A model generated the notes under the pieces. The model made no database searches, was not told where the DNA came from, and saw only the letters and a list, made by a program, of their open reading frames with translations. Shown piece by piece: positions 51,712-61,348 of a DNA stretch of 64,000 nt; position 1 is the first letter of the stretch; each line of letters opens with the position of its first letter. The DNA is from CAWUIO01 sp963922455 (GTDB taxonomy: Bacteria; Bacteroidota; Bacteroidia; Cytophagales; Microscillaceae): NCBI GenBank assembly GCA_963922455.1, contig CAWUIO010000014.1, positions 21,371 through 85,370 of the forward strand. The letters are read 5' to 3'. A program made the translations under genes and the position numbers.

Positions 51712-52644
51712 ATGAAGCACCTTGTTGGCATCAAAGAATTGAACTTGGAAGATCTCAAGCTTATTTTTGAGACCACCGACCAGTTCAAAGAAGTCTTAAA
51801 CCGCCCCATCCGAAAGGTCCCTTCCCTAAGGGACGTCACCATTGCCAATGTTTTTTTTGAAAACTCCACCCGCACCCGCCTTTCCTTCGAGCTGGCCGAA
51901 AAAAGACTCTCCGCCGATGTCGTCAACTTCTCCTCTTCCAGCAGCTCTGTCAAAAAAGGGGAAACCCTCTTAGATACCATCCAAAACATCCTGGCCATGA
52001 AAGTGGACATGATTGTTATTCGCCACCCCAGTGTGGGAGCCGCCCATTACCTGGCCCAAAGAGTCGACGCCCGGATCATCAATGCCGGCGATGGCACCCA
52101 CGAGCATCCCACCCAAGCCTTGTTAGATGCGTATTCTGTCCGGGAAAAATTGGGGGAAGTGCGGGGCAAAAAAGTGGCCATCATCGGCGATATTCTGCAT
52201 TCCCGGGTAGCTTTATCCAATATCTTCGCCTTCCAAAAACTAGGGGCCCAAGTCATGGTCTGCGGCCCCCGTACCCTGCTTCCCCGATACATTCGGCAAC
52301 TACATGTCCAGGTGGAGTCTGATGTCCGCAAAGCCCTCGCCTGGTGCGATGTAGCCAATGTCCTAAGGATTCAGTTGGAAAGGCAACAAATCAAATATTT
52401 CCCCAGCCTTCGGGAATATAGCCTGTATTTTGGCATCAATCGCAAAATGCTAGAAGACTTAGACAAAGAAATTACGATTATGCACCCTGGCCCCATCAAT
52501 CGAGGCATCGAGTTAAGCAGCGATGTGGCCGATTCAGACCACTCCATCATCCTCAACCAAGTAGAAAATGGCGTAGCGGTGCGCATGGCCGTCTTATACC
52601 TATTGGCCGGACATATCAGCAAAAGTCGGCACCCAGGGGCCTAA
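51712..52644 (+). CDS. pyrB: Aspartate carbamoyltransferase, catalytic subunit
   Basis: 310 aa. Carbamoyl-phosphate site STRTRLSFE (52-60), HPTQALLDAYSVREKLG, VKKGETLLDT, and LRIQLERQ, HPGPINRGIEL near the C terminus. Second step of pyrimidine synthesis. A possible -7 element TAGATTTG lies at 51615-51622. No pyrI or other pyr gene is adjacent. Confidence 0.95.
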   Translation: MKHLVGIKELNLEDLKLIFETTDQFKEVLNRPIRKVPSLRDVTIANVFFENSTRTRLSFELAEKRLSADVVNFSSSSSSVKKGETLLDTIQNILAMKVDMIVIRHPSVGAAHYLAQRVDARIINAGDGTHEHPTQALLDAYSVREKLGEVRGKKVAIIGDILHSRVALSNIFAFQKLGAQVMVCGPRTLLPRYIRQLHVQVESDVRKALAWCDVANVLRIQLERQQIKYFPSLREYSLYFGINRKMLEDLDKEITIMHPGPINRGIELSSDVADSDHSIILNQVENGVAVRMAVLYLLAGHISKSRHPGA

Positions 52645-52653
52645 AGACTTCTT

Positions 52654-53007
52654 CTAAGATGCCTTAATCGTTTGCATGATAATCTCGTCCAGCAAGTTCT
52701 TGCCCTTCCCGATGGCACGGGCATAGCGCAGGCATAGCTCATATTCTTTCTCGTGAATTTTTCCGTCTACCATCATCATCATCACAATATCCTCCAATTG
52801 AGATAGGCGCTCCGTTTCATCCATCGGAATTTTAAGGTCCAGATTGTCGCCCCGCATCATAATATCGGCGGCCTCCCGAGAAGAGATGCCCAATTGCTGG
52901 GCCACTTGAACCAAAAACGTATTTTCTTCTTTAACCAACTTGCGGTCGGCCATGGCGGTTAGATATAAATTCTGAAAATAATCCAAAGCTTTTTGGTGGT
53001 TTAACAT
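52654..53007 (-). CDS. TerB-like / DUF533-type helical protein
   Basis: 117 aa, all helical. Two EF-hand-like acidic turns (MADRKLVKEENTFL and MMVDGKIHEKEYELC) in the repeated pattern of TerB/tellurite-resistance-like domains, which may bind metal ions. Cytoplasmic. Role unknown. Convergent with pyrB, 9 bases apart. Confidence 0.75.
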   Translation of the reverse strand: MLNHQKALDYFQNLYLTAMADRKLVKEENTFLVQVAQQLGISSREAADIMMRGDNLDLKIPMDETERLSQLEDIVMMMMVDGKIHEKEYELCLRYARAIGKGKNLLDEIIMQTIKAS

Positions 53008-53102
53008 GATCTTGGTGCGTTTGTGTTTACAATATTAGTACGCTGAAGGCCCCATTACATTACATACCTGGGGCCAATAACTGATTTTTAATACAAACTA
53101 CT

Positions 53103-53233
53103 GGGGCTTCCCCGCGCTAGCAAAACACTGCCCGCTACAACCTGAATTAGCCGCGCGGGTCGGGCTCTCGCTACTCGCCGGCCCGCCCACAAACCAGCGG
53201 CGGGCTCAAACAGGCCGCTCCATCCCTAAGCCA
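53103..53233 (+). repeat. Dispersed GC-rich hairpin repeat, copy 13 (reference copy)
   Basis: A complete typical copy: GGGGCTTCCCCGCGCT, variable 30 bases, GCCGCGCGGGTCGGGCT, CTCGCTACTCGCCGGCCC, ACAAACCAGCGGCGGGCTC, AAACAGGCCGCTC, CATCCCTAAGCCA. It lies between two minus-strand genes at the 5' side of the TerB-like gene. Confidence 0.9.
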
Positions 53234-53396
53234 ATTTGGCCCGATAATGCTAGCAAGGTAAAAAAATTTCAGGGCATCTCCATAGCCACTTCCTTGTCAA
53301 AAGACGAATGAATCTTTTTTGTAGATTAAGCCTCCATTTCCAAGTACGTGCGACCCATTTTTTTTACCTCACCTTCAAGCCAGGGTAAGGGCTCTT

Positions 53397-53927
53397 TTAA
53401 AGCTTCATAATCATCAAAATATCTTCATATATTGTCTCGCCCATCGGGAAGCGGTGGATTCCTATTTCCTCAAAGCCCAATCGCTCATAAAACTTTACCG
53501 CTGCTTTATTTACGTCCCAAACTCCCAACCATAAACAGTCGTACCCTTCCTGGCGAACATAAGCCAGGGTCTGCTCCATCATATAGTGCCCCAACTTTTG
53601 CCCCCAAAAAGTTTTGTAAAGGTAAAACTTCTCCAAATGCACCGGTTTTTGACCCGGTACCCCTTCATAGGGTAAATGCGGAATTAAGCGCACATACCCC
53701 GCCAACTCTCCGCCTTTGTACAGGAGCCAATACTCTTCCTCCTTCTTTCCCAAGCTTTGTATCAGCGACTCGGGAGTAAAGACCTCATCTAGGTACTGCT
53801 CCATATTGCCCAAATCATTTGAAGTAATTTGGGGGTAGGTTTCATAAAAGGTTTGTCTTCCTATGACAATCAAAGCCGGAGCATCACTTGGCTGGGCCCG
53901 CCTAAAACTCACATCTAACATAGCCAT
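53397..53927 (-). CDS. GNAT-family N-acetyltransferase
   Basis: 176 aa. Pattern FRRAQPSDAPALIVIGRQTFYETYP at the start, acetyl-CoA loop LYKTFWGQKLGHYMMEQTLAYV (degenerate QxxGxG), and the C-terminal NKAAVKFYERLGFEEIGIHRF. Met3 is an alternative start. Likely acetylates a small molecule or protein N terminus. Substrate unknown. Confidence 0.88.
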   Translation of the reverse strand: MAMLDVSFRRAQPSDAPALIVIGRQTFYETYPQITSNDLGNMEQYLDEVFTPESLIQSLGKKEEEYWLLYKGGELAGYVRLIPHLPYEGVPGQKPVHLEKFYLYKTFWGQKLGHYMMEQTLAYVRQEGYDCLWLGVWDVNKAAVKFYERLGFEEIGIHRFPMGETIYEDILMIMKL

Positions 53928-54048
53928 CTAATATTTCTAATAAAAAATAAAATTAGGCGATTTTAGGGGAATGTCTTTCGGGTCCATACGGAATTTTATA
54001 ATTTCGCTCTAATCTACCATCAGGGGCACTCATTACAATTACTGGCAC

Positions 54049-55614
54049 ATGTTCAAAAAAATTTTTTCCGTAATACCTCAGCGGCTCCTCAATCAACTCT
54101 ACACCTACGGAAGTTTACACAATCATCCGGGAGGCATTGAGTTTTCGCTCAAAAATCGGCTTACCGAAGCCAAAATAAAGTCACTCAAGTCACTCAAATT
54201 GGATGGGCACCCCATCGCTCCCGACAAAATTAAAATCCAATCCGACCGGGGAGCAGAATTAAACCCTCAAGCCATAACGGCCCAAAACCCGCTCCTTTTT
54301 CCTTTGGGGCAATCGGTCACCTTTTTCATTGAGCACCCACCCCTTAGTCTAGACAATCATCACATTGAAGTAATCTTTGATGCCCAATCCTTTGGCAAGC
54401 TAACCATCAAGGTAGAGGATGCCCCCAAAGAAAAAGCCCCCGAAAGTCTCCGCATCCCCCGAAACATAGCCGATGACTACGGAATGGACATCATTCGGGA
54501 GCGTCAGGAATTTGTGGAAAAGTATAGTAAAAAGCCTCTCAAGCATATAAATCATTTCAATTTTGAGGGCCACGCCATCCAGGGCAATTGTGAAAACTTT
54601 ACTGGAGTGGCTATGGTCCCTATGGGTTTTGTGGGCCCTGTCTTGGTAAATGGCGAGCACGCCCAGGGGGAGTTTATCGTTCCTATGGCCACTACCGAAG
54701 GCACCCTTGTGGCCTCCTATAACCGCGGGATCAGCTTGATGAACCGCTGCGGAGGGATCAAGTGTACCGTCGTGGAAGACATGATGCAGAGAGCCCCCGT
54801 GTGGGTCTTAGACGATGCCCGAGCGGCCTCACATCTATCCCACTGGCTTCAAAAACACCTGCCCCAACTCCGTAAAGCTGCCGAGGCTACCACCCAACAC
54901 GGTAAATTACTCCACTTGGATACCTATTTGGCCCACCGTATGGTCTACGTGCGCTTCAATTTCTCTACCGGGGATGCTGCGGGACAAAACATGGTTAGCC
55001 GCGCCACCCTGGCCGCTAGTAATTGGGTATTAGAAAACTACCAAGATCATCCTATCCGGCATTTTTATTTAGAAGCCAATATGGCAACCGATAAAAAAGC
55101 CTCTCAAATCAATATTTTAAATACCCGGGGCAAACGGGTAATCGCTGAAGCTGTACTCCAACGCGATTTGTTAAAAGAAAGACTCCGGGTAGAGCCAGAA
55201 CAGCTGATGTTTCACGCGGGTGTGGCCAATGTGGGGGCCTACTTTGCCGGCGTTAATAACAATGGACTTCACTCGGCCAATGGCCTAACCGCCATGTTTA
55301 TAGCCACCGGCCAAGATGTAGCCAATATTGCCGAATCTTCGGTAGCTAATATCTACTCCGAAATAACCCCAGAAGGTGATTTATACGCATCCATCACCCT
55401 CCCTTCTCTCATCGTAGCCAGCTATGGCGGGGGTACCGGCCTGCCTACCCAAAGAGAATGCCTCGAGATCATGGACGCTTATGGCCCCAATAAAGTCTTG
55501 CATTTGGCCGAAATTATGGCCGCTGTTGTCTATGCGGGCGAAATGTCCCTGGCCGCGGCCATCTCGGCCTCCGATTGGGTAGACAGTCACGAACAATACG
55601 GCCGCAACCGATAA
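54049..55614 (+). CDS. Hydroxymethylglutaryl-CoA reductase
   Basis: 521 aa. Residues 1-140 are an N-terminal extension without membrane helices. The catalytic part has ENFTGVAMVPMGFVGPV, PMATTEGTLVASYNRG (Glu), GDAAGQNMVS, DKKASQIN (Lys), GTGLPTQRECLEIM and, near the C terminus, SHEQYGRNR with the His expected of class I enzymes. Reduces HMG-CoA to mevalonate, the committed step of the mevalonate isoprenoid route. The cofactor is probably NADPH by class. No other mevalonate gene is nearby. Confidence 0.9.
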   Translation: MFKKIFSVIPQRLLNQLYTYGSLHNHPGGIEFSLKNRLTEAKIKSLKSLKLDGHPIAPDKIKIQSDRGAELNPQAITAQNPLLFPLGQSVTFFIEHPPLSLDNHHIEVIFDAQSFGKLTIKVEDAPKEKAPESLRIPRNIADDYGMDIIRERQEFVEKYSKKPLKHINHFNFEGHAIQGNCENFTGVAMVPMGFVGPVLVNGEHAQGEFIVPMATTEGTLVASYNRGISLMNRCGGIKCTVVEDMMQRAPVWVLDDARAASHLSHWLQKHLPQLRKAAEATTQHGKLLHLDTYLAHRMVYVRFNFSTGDAAGQNMVSRATLAASNWVLENYQDHPIRHFYLEANMATDKKASQINILNTRGKRVIAEAVLQRDLLKERLRVEPEQLMFHAGVANVGAYFAGVNNNGLHSANGLTAMFIATGQDVANIAESSVANIYSEITPEGDLYASITLPSLIVASYGGGTGLPTQRECLEIMDAYGPNKVLHLAEIMAAVVYAGEMSLAAAISASDWVDSHEQYGRNR

Positions 55615-55621
55615 ACTTCTA

Positions 55622-57367
55622 ATGACCATGCCATTTCCAACATCCCCATTACATTATACCTTGAGCATCGATGACCCGCAAACCCACTATGTCTCGGTAC
55701 GTCTGGACATAGAAGGTTTTGCCCAATATTGCTTAGCTCCTTATGCCGATTTCCAACTCCCCGTTTGGACTCCCGGCTCTTACCTCCTGAGAGAATACGC
55801 ACAACATTTGGAAAGTTTTGCTGGGCAAGGAGACTCCTTAGATTTACCCTTTGAAAAAATTGATAAATGTACTTGGCGGGTGCATTTGGCATCTCACAAG
55901 CCAAAGCATGTAAGCATTTCTTACCGAATTTACGCTTTTGACCTGAGTGTACGTACCAATTTTGTCGACACGGACCTCGCGTCTCTCCTGGGAGCTGGAC
56001 TTTTTATGTATTGGAAGGCACATCCCCAATTGCCGGTCTACCTCAGCCTAGAGCTGCCCCCCCATTGGAAGCAAATTTCTTGCGCCTTGCCTTCTTTGGA
56101 TGGGAAGAAAAATCAATTCTTTGCTGCCGACTATGATACCTTGCTAGACTCTCCTATGGTATTGGGTAATCACGAAATGCAATGGTTTAAAGCCCAAGAT
56201 ACAGTGCATCAAGTTGCCATGTATCCTGGCTTTTCGGGTATTCCTGAAACACTCTTGGCCGACATGCAAAAAATTGTCGAGGCCGGCCACCAATTGATGG
56301 GACATAATCCTCTTGACCAGTATATATTCTTGGTTTTATCGGTTTCTCGCTACAATGGAGGCTTAGAGCATGCCAACTCCTGTACCTTGCAGGTCAAGCG
56401 TGAAGTTTTTGAGGAAGAGTCCAGCTACGTAGATTTTCTGAGTTTGGTGGCCCACGAGTACTTTCACATCTGGAATATTAAACGATTACGGCCTGCTCCT
56501 TTGGGCCCGTTTGACTATACCCAGGAAAATTACTCCCGTTTGTTATGGTTTGTAGAAGGCTTTACCAGCTACTACGAAAAGCTAATGATGCACCGAGCGG
56601 GCTTTTTAAGTGAGGAAGAGTTTGTGCAAACCCATCTAAGCCGGATAAACACCATCGAGCGATATCCGGGTATCCGGCAACAAAGCCTCTCCGAAGCCAG
56701 TATGGATGCCTGGATCAAGGCCTACCGCCCCAATGAAAATGCCCGGAATACCCGCATCTCGTACTACACCAAGGGCGCCGTCATTGCTTTGCTATTAGAC
56801 TGGAAAATTATACGGGCTTCTCAAGGAAAACATTGCCTGGATGAAGTTATGCGGGAAATGTACCAAAGCTTTTACCTCCAAGAAAACCGGGGTTTCCGGG
56901 ATCATGAATTACAAGATTGCTTAGAAAAATATACCCAAACTGACCTTACTTCTTTCTTCGCCCAATACATCCACGGTACCCAATCTCTCCCTTATGCCAA
57001 ATTTTTTGCTAGCATGGGCCTAAAATTACAAACCCTGCCCTTGGAGCCAGAAGAAGCGTATCTAGGCATTGAGCTAGAGGGTAAAAATATCCGGTACGTG
57101 GCACGAGGCAGCACCGCCGAACGGGATGGCTTGAATGTAAAAGATCAAATCGTCAGTATGGATGGCATTGCCCTCGAAAACTGGGACGATTGGCTAAGTA
57201 GGCAAAAACCGGGAAAAAAGGTCAAATTCCACGTGATTCGGGATAAGAAACTAAGAGAAGTATCGGTGCTTATAGCCGCCAATCCGCATCTGCGCTATGA
57301 ATTGGATGAAACGTACGAAGCTAGCCAAGAAGAAAAAGCACTTTATGAAAAGTGGTTGAGAAGGTAA
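55622..57367 (+). CDS. M61-family glycyl aminopeptidase with PDZ domain
   Basis: 581 aa. N-terminal beta domain (HYTLSIDDPQTHYVSVRLDIEG; PVWTPGSYLLREYAQH is the family hallmark). Zinc site HEYFH at 278-282 with the downstream Glu in LWFVEGFTSYYE. A PDZ domain is at about 470-550 (YLGIELEGKNIRYVARGSTAERDGLNVKDQIVSMDG). No signal peptide is visible. Removes N-terminal Gly or Ala from peptides. 7 bases behind the HMG-CoA reductase gene, so co-transcribed. Confidence 0.92.
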   Translation: MTMPFPTSPLHYTLSIDDPQTHYVSVRLDIEGFAQYCLAPYADFQLPVWTPGSYLLREYAQHLESFAGQGDSLDLPFEKIDKCTWRVHLASHKPKHVSISYRIYAFDLSVRTNFVDTDLASLLGAGLFMYWKAHPQLPVYLSLELPPHWKQISCALPSLDGKKNQFFAADYDTLLDSPMVLGNHEMQWFKAQDTVHQVAMYPGFSGIPETLLADMQKIVEAGHQLMGHNPLDQYIFLVLSVSRYNGGLEHANSCTLQVKREVFEEESSYVDFLSLVAHEYFHIWNIKRLRPAPLGPFDYTQENYSRLLWFVEGFTSYYEKLMMHRAGFLSEEEFVQTHLSRINTIERYPGIRQQSLSEASMDAWIKAYRPNENARNTRISYYTKGAVIALLLDWKIIRASQGKHCLDEVMREMYQSFYLQENRGFRDHELQDCLEKYTQTDLTSFFAQYIHGTQSLPYAKFFASMGLKLQTLPLEPEEAYLGIELEGKNIRYVARGSTAERDGLNVKDQIVSMDGIALENWDDWLSRQKPGKKVKFHVIRDKKLREVSVLIAANPHLRYELDETYEASQEEKALYEKWLRR

Positions 57368-57541
57368 GAAACCGGTACCAAGACCGGGTTGAGAGGAGAA
57401 ATCCGAGCGTTTTTTGTCCCCCTTGTTCTCTCTCTAATTATTTCGTGGCTCAAAGGTGGCCCCTCCCCGCAGCCAGTAAGATTTGTAATAGGCCAGAGTT
57501 TACTAGGACTGGGAGAACTAATCTGCCCTGTACGCTTTTAA

Positions 57542-57666
57542 GGCTTAGGGATAGAGCCTTTGTTTGAGCCCGCCGCTGGAATGCGCGTAAGCCGGCGAGT
57601 GGCGAAAGCCCGGCCCGCCTGCTAGGAATGGGTTTTTGGGCACACGCTTTTTAGCGGGCAAGCCCC
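57542..57666 (-). repeat. Dispersed GC-rich hairpin repeat, copy 14
   Basis: Reverse copy. GGGGCTTGCCCGCTAAA end lies 12 bases behind cdaA. Then GGCGGGCCGGGCTTTCGCCACTCGCCGG, GCGGCGGGCTCAAACAAAGG and CTATCCCTAAGCC. Confidence 0.83.
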
Positions 57667-57677
57667 AAATTTTCGTT

Positions 57678-58559
57678 TTACTTATTAAGGGAGCTGAGGT
57701 CTTCTTCCAGCTTTTGGCTGGGTTCGGGTGCCTCGGTTTGTACTTCGGGTGCAGCAACTTCTTCTTGGATCGTGAGATAGAAGATGAGTTTATTTTTAAG
57801 TTCCTGGGGGTTTAGGTCACGGAAAATCATCCCATTCTTTACGATGGAGATTTGGCCAGTTTCTTCTGAGACTACCATAACCGCAGCATCGCTTACTTCT
57901 GTAAGGCCAATGGCGGCACGGTGACGCAGTCCTAAGGATGCGGGTAATTCGTCGTTTTCGGAAACGGGAAGGATGCAGCGAGCCGCTTTGATACGACCGC
58001 TTTGGTCAATGATCATTGCCCCATCGTGGAGGGGGCTGTATTTATTAAAAATGGAGATTATTAAGCGTTTGGAGGCAATAGCATCGATGGCATCTCCCGA
58101 CTCGGCATAAAACTTTAGCTCACTACTTTTGGAAAAAACAATGAGTGCTCCGGTTAAGGAAGCCGACATCTCCATGCAAGACTCAATAAACATATCTACG
58201 GGAAGGTTTAAGCGGCCGGGGTCTCCCGTCCAGAGGCGTCTTAGGAAGAAACGGTTATTGAGGTAATTGGCTTTTCCGATTACGAGCAAAAACTTGCGGA
58301 TTTCCTGTTGGAATAAGATAAGGGCCGCAATCACCCCAACGCCAATAAACTGCCCCAGGATGGTGCTGAGCAATTCCATCTCGAGGGCCCGTACGATGAG
58401 CCAGATGGTAAAAATAGCCAGACCGCCCCCCATAATCCGTACCGCCACACTTCCTTTTACCAACTGATAGAGTTGATAAATAAGAAAGGACACCAGCAAA
58501 ATATCCAGGATGTCAATCCAGGTCATTTCCAAAAAACCGATCGGAAATAATAATTGCAT
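57678..58559 (-). CDS. cdaA: Diadenylate cyclase
   Basis: 293 aa. Three membrane helices in residues 15-95, then the DAC domain with DGA at 179-181 (LHDGAMIID) and RHR at 212-214 (LRHRAAIGLTE). Makes the second messenger c-di-AMP from two ATP, which in other bacteria controls potassium and cell-wall balance. Met12 is an alternative start. Directly behind folP, as in many Bacteroidota. Confidence 0.94.
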   Translation of the reverse strand: MQLLFPIGFLEMTWIDILDILLVSFLIYQLYQLVKGSVAVRIMGGGLAIFTIWLIVRALEMELLSTILGQFIGVGVIAALILFQQEIRKFLLVIGKANYLNNRFFLRRLWTGDPGRLNLPVDMFIESCMEMSASLTGALIVFSKSSELKFYAESGDAIDAIASKRLIISIFNKYSPLHDGAMIIDQSGRIKAARCILPVSENDELPASLGLRHRAAIGLTEVSDAAVMVVSEETGQISIVKNGMIFRDLNPQELKNKLIFYLTIQEEVAAPEVQTEAPEPSQKLEEDLSSLNK

Positions 58560-58574
58560 AGTTTTCAGTCCGTT

Positions 58575-59441
58575 TTATTGGTATTGCCGGAGCTGGGCTA
58601 GTAGCTCTCTTGCCTCTCGGGCTTCTTTTACATCATGTACACGCAAAAAGTGGGCAGATTTTAACAATGCCAGGGTATTTAATACGCTTGTCCCATTTAA
58701 AGCTTCAGAAGGGCTGACTTTCAAGGTCTTCCAGATCAAAGATTTCCGGGAAAGCCCTATCAAGCAGGGTAAGCCCAAGTGCTTAAACAAGTGTAAATGA
58801 GCCATAATTTCAAAATTTTGGGAAGGATTTTTGGCAAAGCCTATTCCTGGATCCAAAATAATATCTTCCACTCCCAAAGCCCGAAGTTGCGGGATCTTCT
58901 TAGCAAAATATTGAAAAATTTCTTTTAAGAGATGGGAATAGTCATTTAATTGCGTCATCGTTTGGGGTGTCCCTCGCATATGCATGAGGATGTAAGGTAC
59001 CCGGTACCGAGCTGCTACTTGCCAGATCTCGGGGTCGATATGCCCTCCCGAAATATCATTAATAAGCCGTGCTCCGGCTAAAACGGCTTCCTGAGCTACC
59101 CGTGCCCGAAAGGTATCTACCGAAATTATGGCCTCCGGAAAATACTCTGACAAGGCTTCAATGACCGGTACGGTACGGCTTAATTCTTCATCAAGGGGAA
59201 TATCGTCGGCTCCAGGCCGAGTGGAGTACCCTCCCACGTCGAGAATATCCGCTCCATCCTCGAGGAGTTTTTCGGCTTGTCGAAGTACTTTATCTGGAGT
59301 ATTGTAGTGCCCTCCATCGTAAAAAGAATCGGGTGTGAGGTTGAGGATCGCCATAATCCGGGCAGGGTCCAGGCTGAGGAGAGTTCCCCGGGCTTGGAGG
59401 GAAAGACTAGGTGAAAAAGAAGTAGCCGATGGCACTTTCAA
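58575..59441 (-). CDS. folP: Dihydropteroate synthase
   Basis: 288 aa. Signatures IMAILNLTPDSFYDGGHY, DILDVGGYSTRPGADDIPLDEEL, ISVDTFRARVAQEA, INDISGG and DPGIGFAKNPSQNFEI. Joins p-aminobenzoate to the pterin diphosphate in folate synthesis. Operon with cdaA, 15 bases apart. Confidence 0.96.
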   Translation of the reverse strand: MKVPSATSFSPSLSLQARGTLLSLDPARIMAILNLTPDSFYDGGHYNTPDKVLRQAEKLLEDGADILDVGGYSTRPGADDIPLDEELSRTVPVIEALSEYFPEAIISVDTFRARVAQEAVLAGARLINDISGGHIDPEIWQVAARYRVPYILMHMRGTPQTMTQLNDYSHLLKEIFQYFAKKIPQLRALGVEDIILDPGIGFAKNPSQNFEIMAHLHLFKHLGLPCLIGLSRKSLIWKTLKVSPSEALNGTSVLNTLALLKSAHFLRVHDVKEAREARELLAQLRQYQ

Positions 59442-59496
59442 GGTTGCGGGTCAGGTAGAGAAAATTTAGAATACAGAGATCGTTTGAATCTTTGGT

Positions 59497-60096
59497 ATGA
59501 ATTATGGAAATTTGCTTAATCAAGCAATAGCCATGCCTAATACCCAAACACTAAGCGAATATAATCAGATAATCGCGATATGCAAAAGCCTCTTTGAGAA
59601 AAAGAACCGTGACTATGGCTCGGCATGGCGCATTATGCGCCTTCCTTCCATTACCGACCAGATCTTTATCAAAGCCAAACGGATCCGCTCTATCCAAGAA
59701 GCCGGAAAGCAATTGGTAGAAGATGATATCAACTCCGAATTTTTGGGGATCATCAATTATTGTATCATTGCCTTAATCCAAATGGGACTTCCGGAGGAGG
59801 CCGAAATTTATCTACCCGCTCAGGACCTCTTGAACCAATATGAAGCTCAGGCCCAGGCCAACCGGGCTTTATTGGAGAAAAAAAATCACGATTACGGAGA
59901 AGCTTGGCGTGAAATGCGCGTTAGCTCCATGACCGATCAAATATTAATGAAGCTTCTTCGTATCAAACAGATAGAAGACAATGAGGGGAAAACCCTTATC
60001 TCAGAAGGAGTAGAATCCATTTATCGGGATATTCTGAATTATGCTGTATTTTCCCTGATCCAACAAAACTTTTTAAGCCATGCAAGTAGTCAATAG
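59497..60096 (+). CDS. DUF1599 protein with two repeated domains
   Basis: 199 aa made of two similar halves: FEKKNRDYGSAWRIMRLPSITDQIFIKAKRI (about 34-64) and LEKKNHDYGEAWREMRVSSMTDQILMKLLRI (about 126-156). The K(K)NxDYGxAWR core is the DUF1599 signature. The fold is likely all-alpha and could be related to nucleotide pyrophosphatases, which is an inference. Divergent from folP and overlapping the DoxX-like gene by 17 bases. Confidence 0.85.
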   Translation: MNYGNLLNQAIAMPNTQTLSEYNQIIAICKSLFEKKNRDYGSAWRIMRLPSITDQIFIKAKRIRSIQEAGKQLVEDDINSEFLGIINYCIIALIQMGLPEEAEIYLPAQDLLNQYEAQAQANRALLEKKNHDYGEAWREMRVSSMTDQILMKLLRIKQIEDNEGKTLISEGVESIYRDILNYAVFSLIQQNFLSHASSQ

Positions 60097-61282
60097 AATA
60101 CTGTGTTTTCTCGTCGGAGCGGTCTTTACCTTTTCGGGCCTGGTCAAATTGAATGACCCCAAAGGAACCGAAATTAAACTACACGAATACTTTGAGGTAT
60201 TTGCTAGCGATCAGGATATGAACCTATCGGCCTTGCAATCCTTTTGGGAGTTTTTGGCTCCGTATAGCCTGCAAATTGGTATTCTATTGAGTGTGTTGGA
60301 AGTAGTTTGGGGGATTCACCTCCTTATTCGATACCGGGTGGCCTCTACTTTGGTCTGGCTTCTCTTTATGGTTATCTTTTTTGGTTTTCTCACGTTTTAC
60401 TCGGCTTATTTTAATAAAGTAACCGATTGCGGCTGTTTTGGAGATGCCATCAAGCTTAGCCCTTGGCAGTCTTTTTATAAAGATATGGTCTTGCTGGTCT
60501 TGATTCTTTGGCTCAATATCAAGCGAAAACACGTGGCCGAGCGGGCTAGCAGTTGGCTCAAAGCAGCGGTTTCTATTGTGGCTATGGCGGGAGCATTTTA
60601 TTTAAGTTATTATGCGCTACAACACCTTCCCCCATTTGATTTTAGGGCCTATAAAGTGGGTTCTAATATTCCGGAACTCATGGATGATTCTCTGGTAGAA
60701 TATGGAGAACAGGTGTATATCATCCGAGACAAAATAAATGGAGAGGAAATACGTCTCAATCAGGAAGAATACTTTGCCAATTGGGAAAAATATAAGGACA
60801 CAGCTCAATTTAGCACAGAATTTAACCGGGACGTGCTCAACCCGGAGAAGTTACCAAAAATCACCGATTATCAAGTAAGTAATGTTTCGGGAGAGGATAT
60901 TACTTCTCTTACGTTTGAAGGGCCCGTTTTACTTATTATCATACCGGATGTTACCTACACCTATCAGGCTTCCCTGGCAGGTATCACACAACTAGCCCGT
61001 AACTTAGAGTCCTCCTCGATAAAGCCCATCGTCTTGACCGCTACCGACCGGGCTACATTTGAAACTTTTAGGCACCAGGAGCAAATCTCGCTTGCCGACT
61101 ATGGCTTTGTAGATAACAAGGTCCTCTTGACGATGATCCGCTCCAATCCGGGCTTGATGTTACTTCAAAGCGGTACTGTACTAAATAAGTGGCATTACAA
61201 TGATTTACCCTCAGCCTCGGATATTACTTCCCAGATTGGAAGCAGTGAAGAAAGTACTGAAGATAATAGTGAAGAGCACTGA
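60080..61282 (+). CDS. BT_3928-like DoxX/MauE-family membrane protein
   Basis: 400 aa. Four to five membrane helices in residues 5-185. The first part (LCFLVGAVFTFSGLVKLNDPKGTEIKLHEYFE) and the pair CGCFGDAIKLSPWQSFYKD are typical of the DoxX/MauE group linked to redox proteins. The C-terminal 190 residues are an extracytoplasmic domain reminiscent of a thioredoxin fold but without a CxxC. The neighbours folP and DUF1599 are conserved in Bacteroidota by recollection. Function unknown. Confidence 0.82.
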   Translation: MQVVNRILCFLVGAVFTFSGLVKLNDPKGTEIKLHEYFEVFASDQDMNLSALQSFWEFLAPYSLQIGILLSVLEVVWGIHLLIRYRVASTLVWLLFMVIFFGFLTFYSAYFNKVTDCGCFGDAIKLSPWQSFYKDMVLLVLILWLNIKRKHVAERASSWLKAAVSIVAMAGAFYLSYYALQHLPPFDFRAYKVGSNIPELMDDSLVEYGEQVYIIRDKINGEEIRLNQEEYFANWEKYKDTAQFSTEFNRDVLNPEKLPKITDYQVSNVSGEDITSLTFEGPVLLIIIPDVTYTYQASLAGITQLARNLESSSIKPIVLTATDRATFETFRHQEQISLADYGFVDNKVLLTMIRSNPGLMLLQSGTVLNKWHYNDLPSASDITSQIGSSEESTEDNSEEH

Positions 61283-61348
61283 ATAATTGCGCATCATTTT
61301 TGCCTGGTTTGTGTTAAACCCAAGGGCTCATAGGATTCTGGATTTTAT

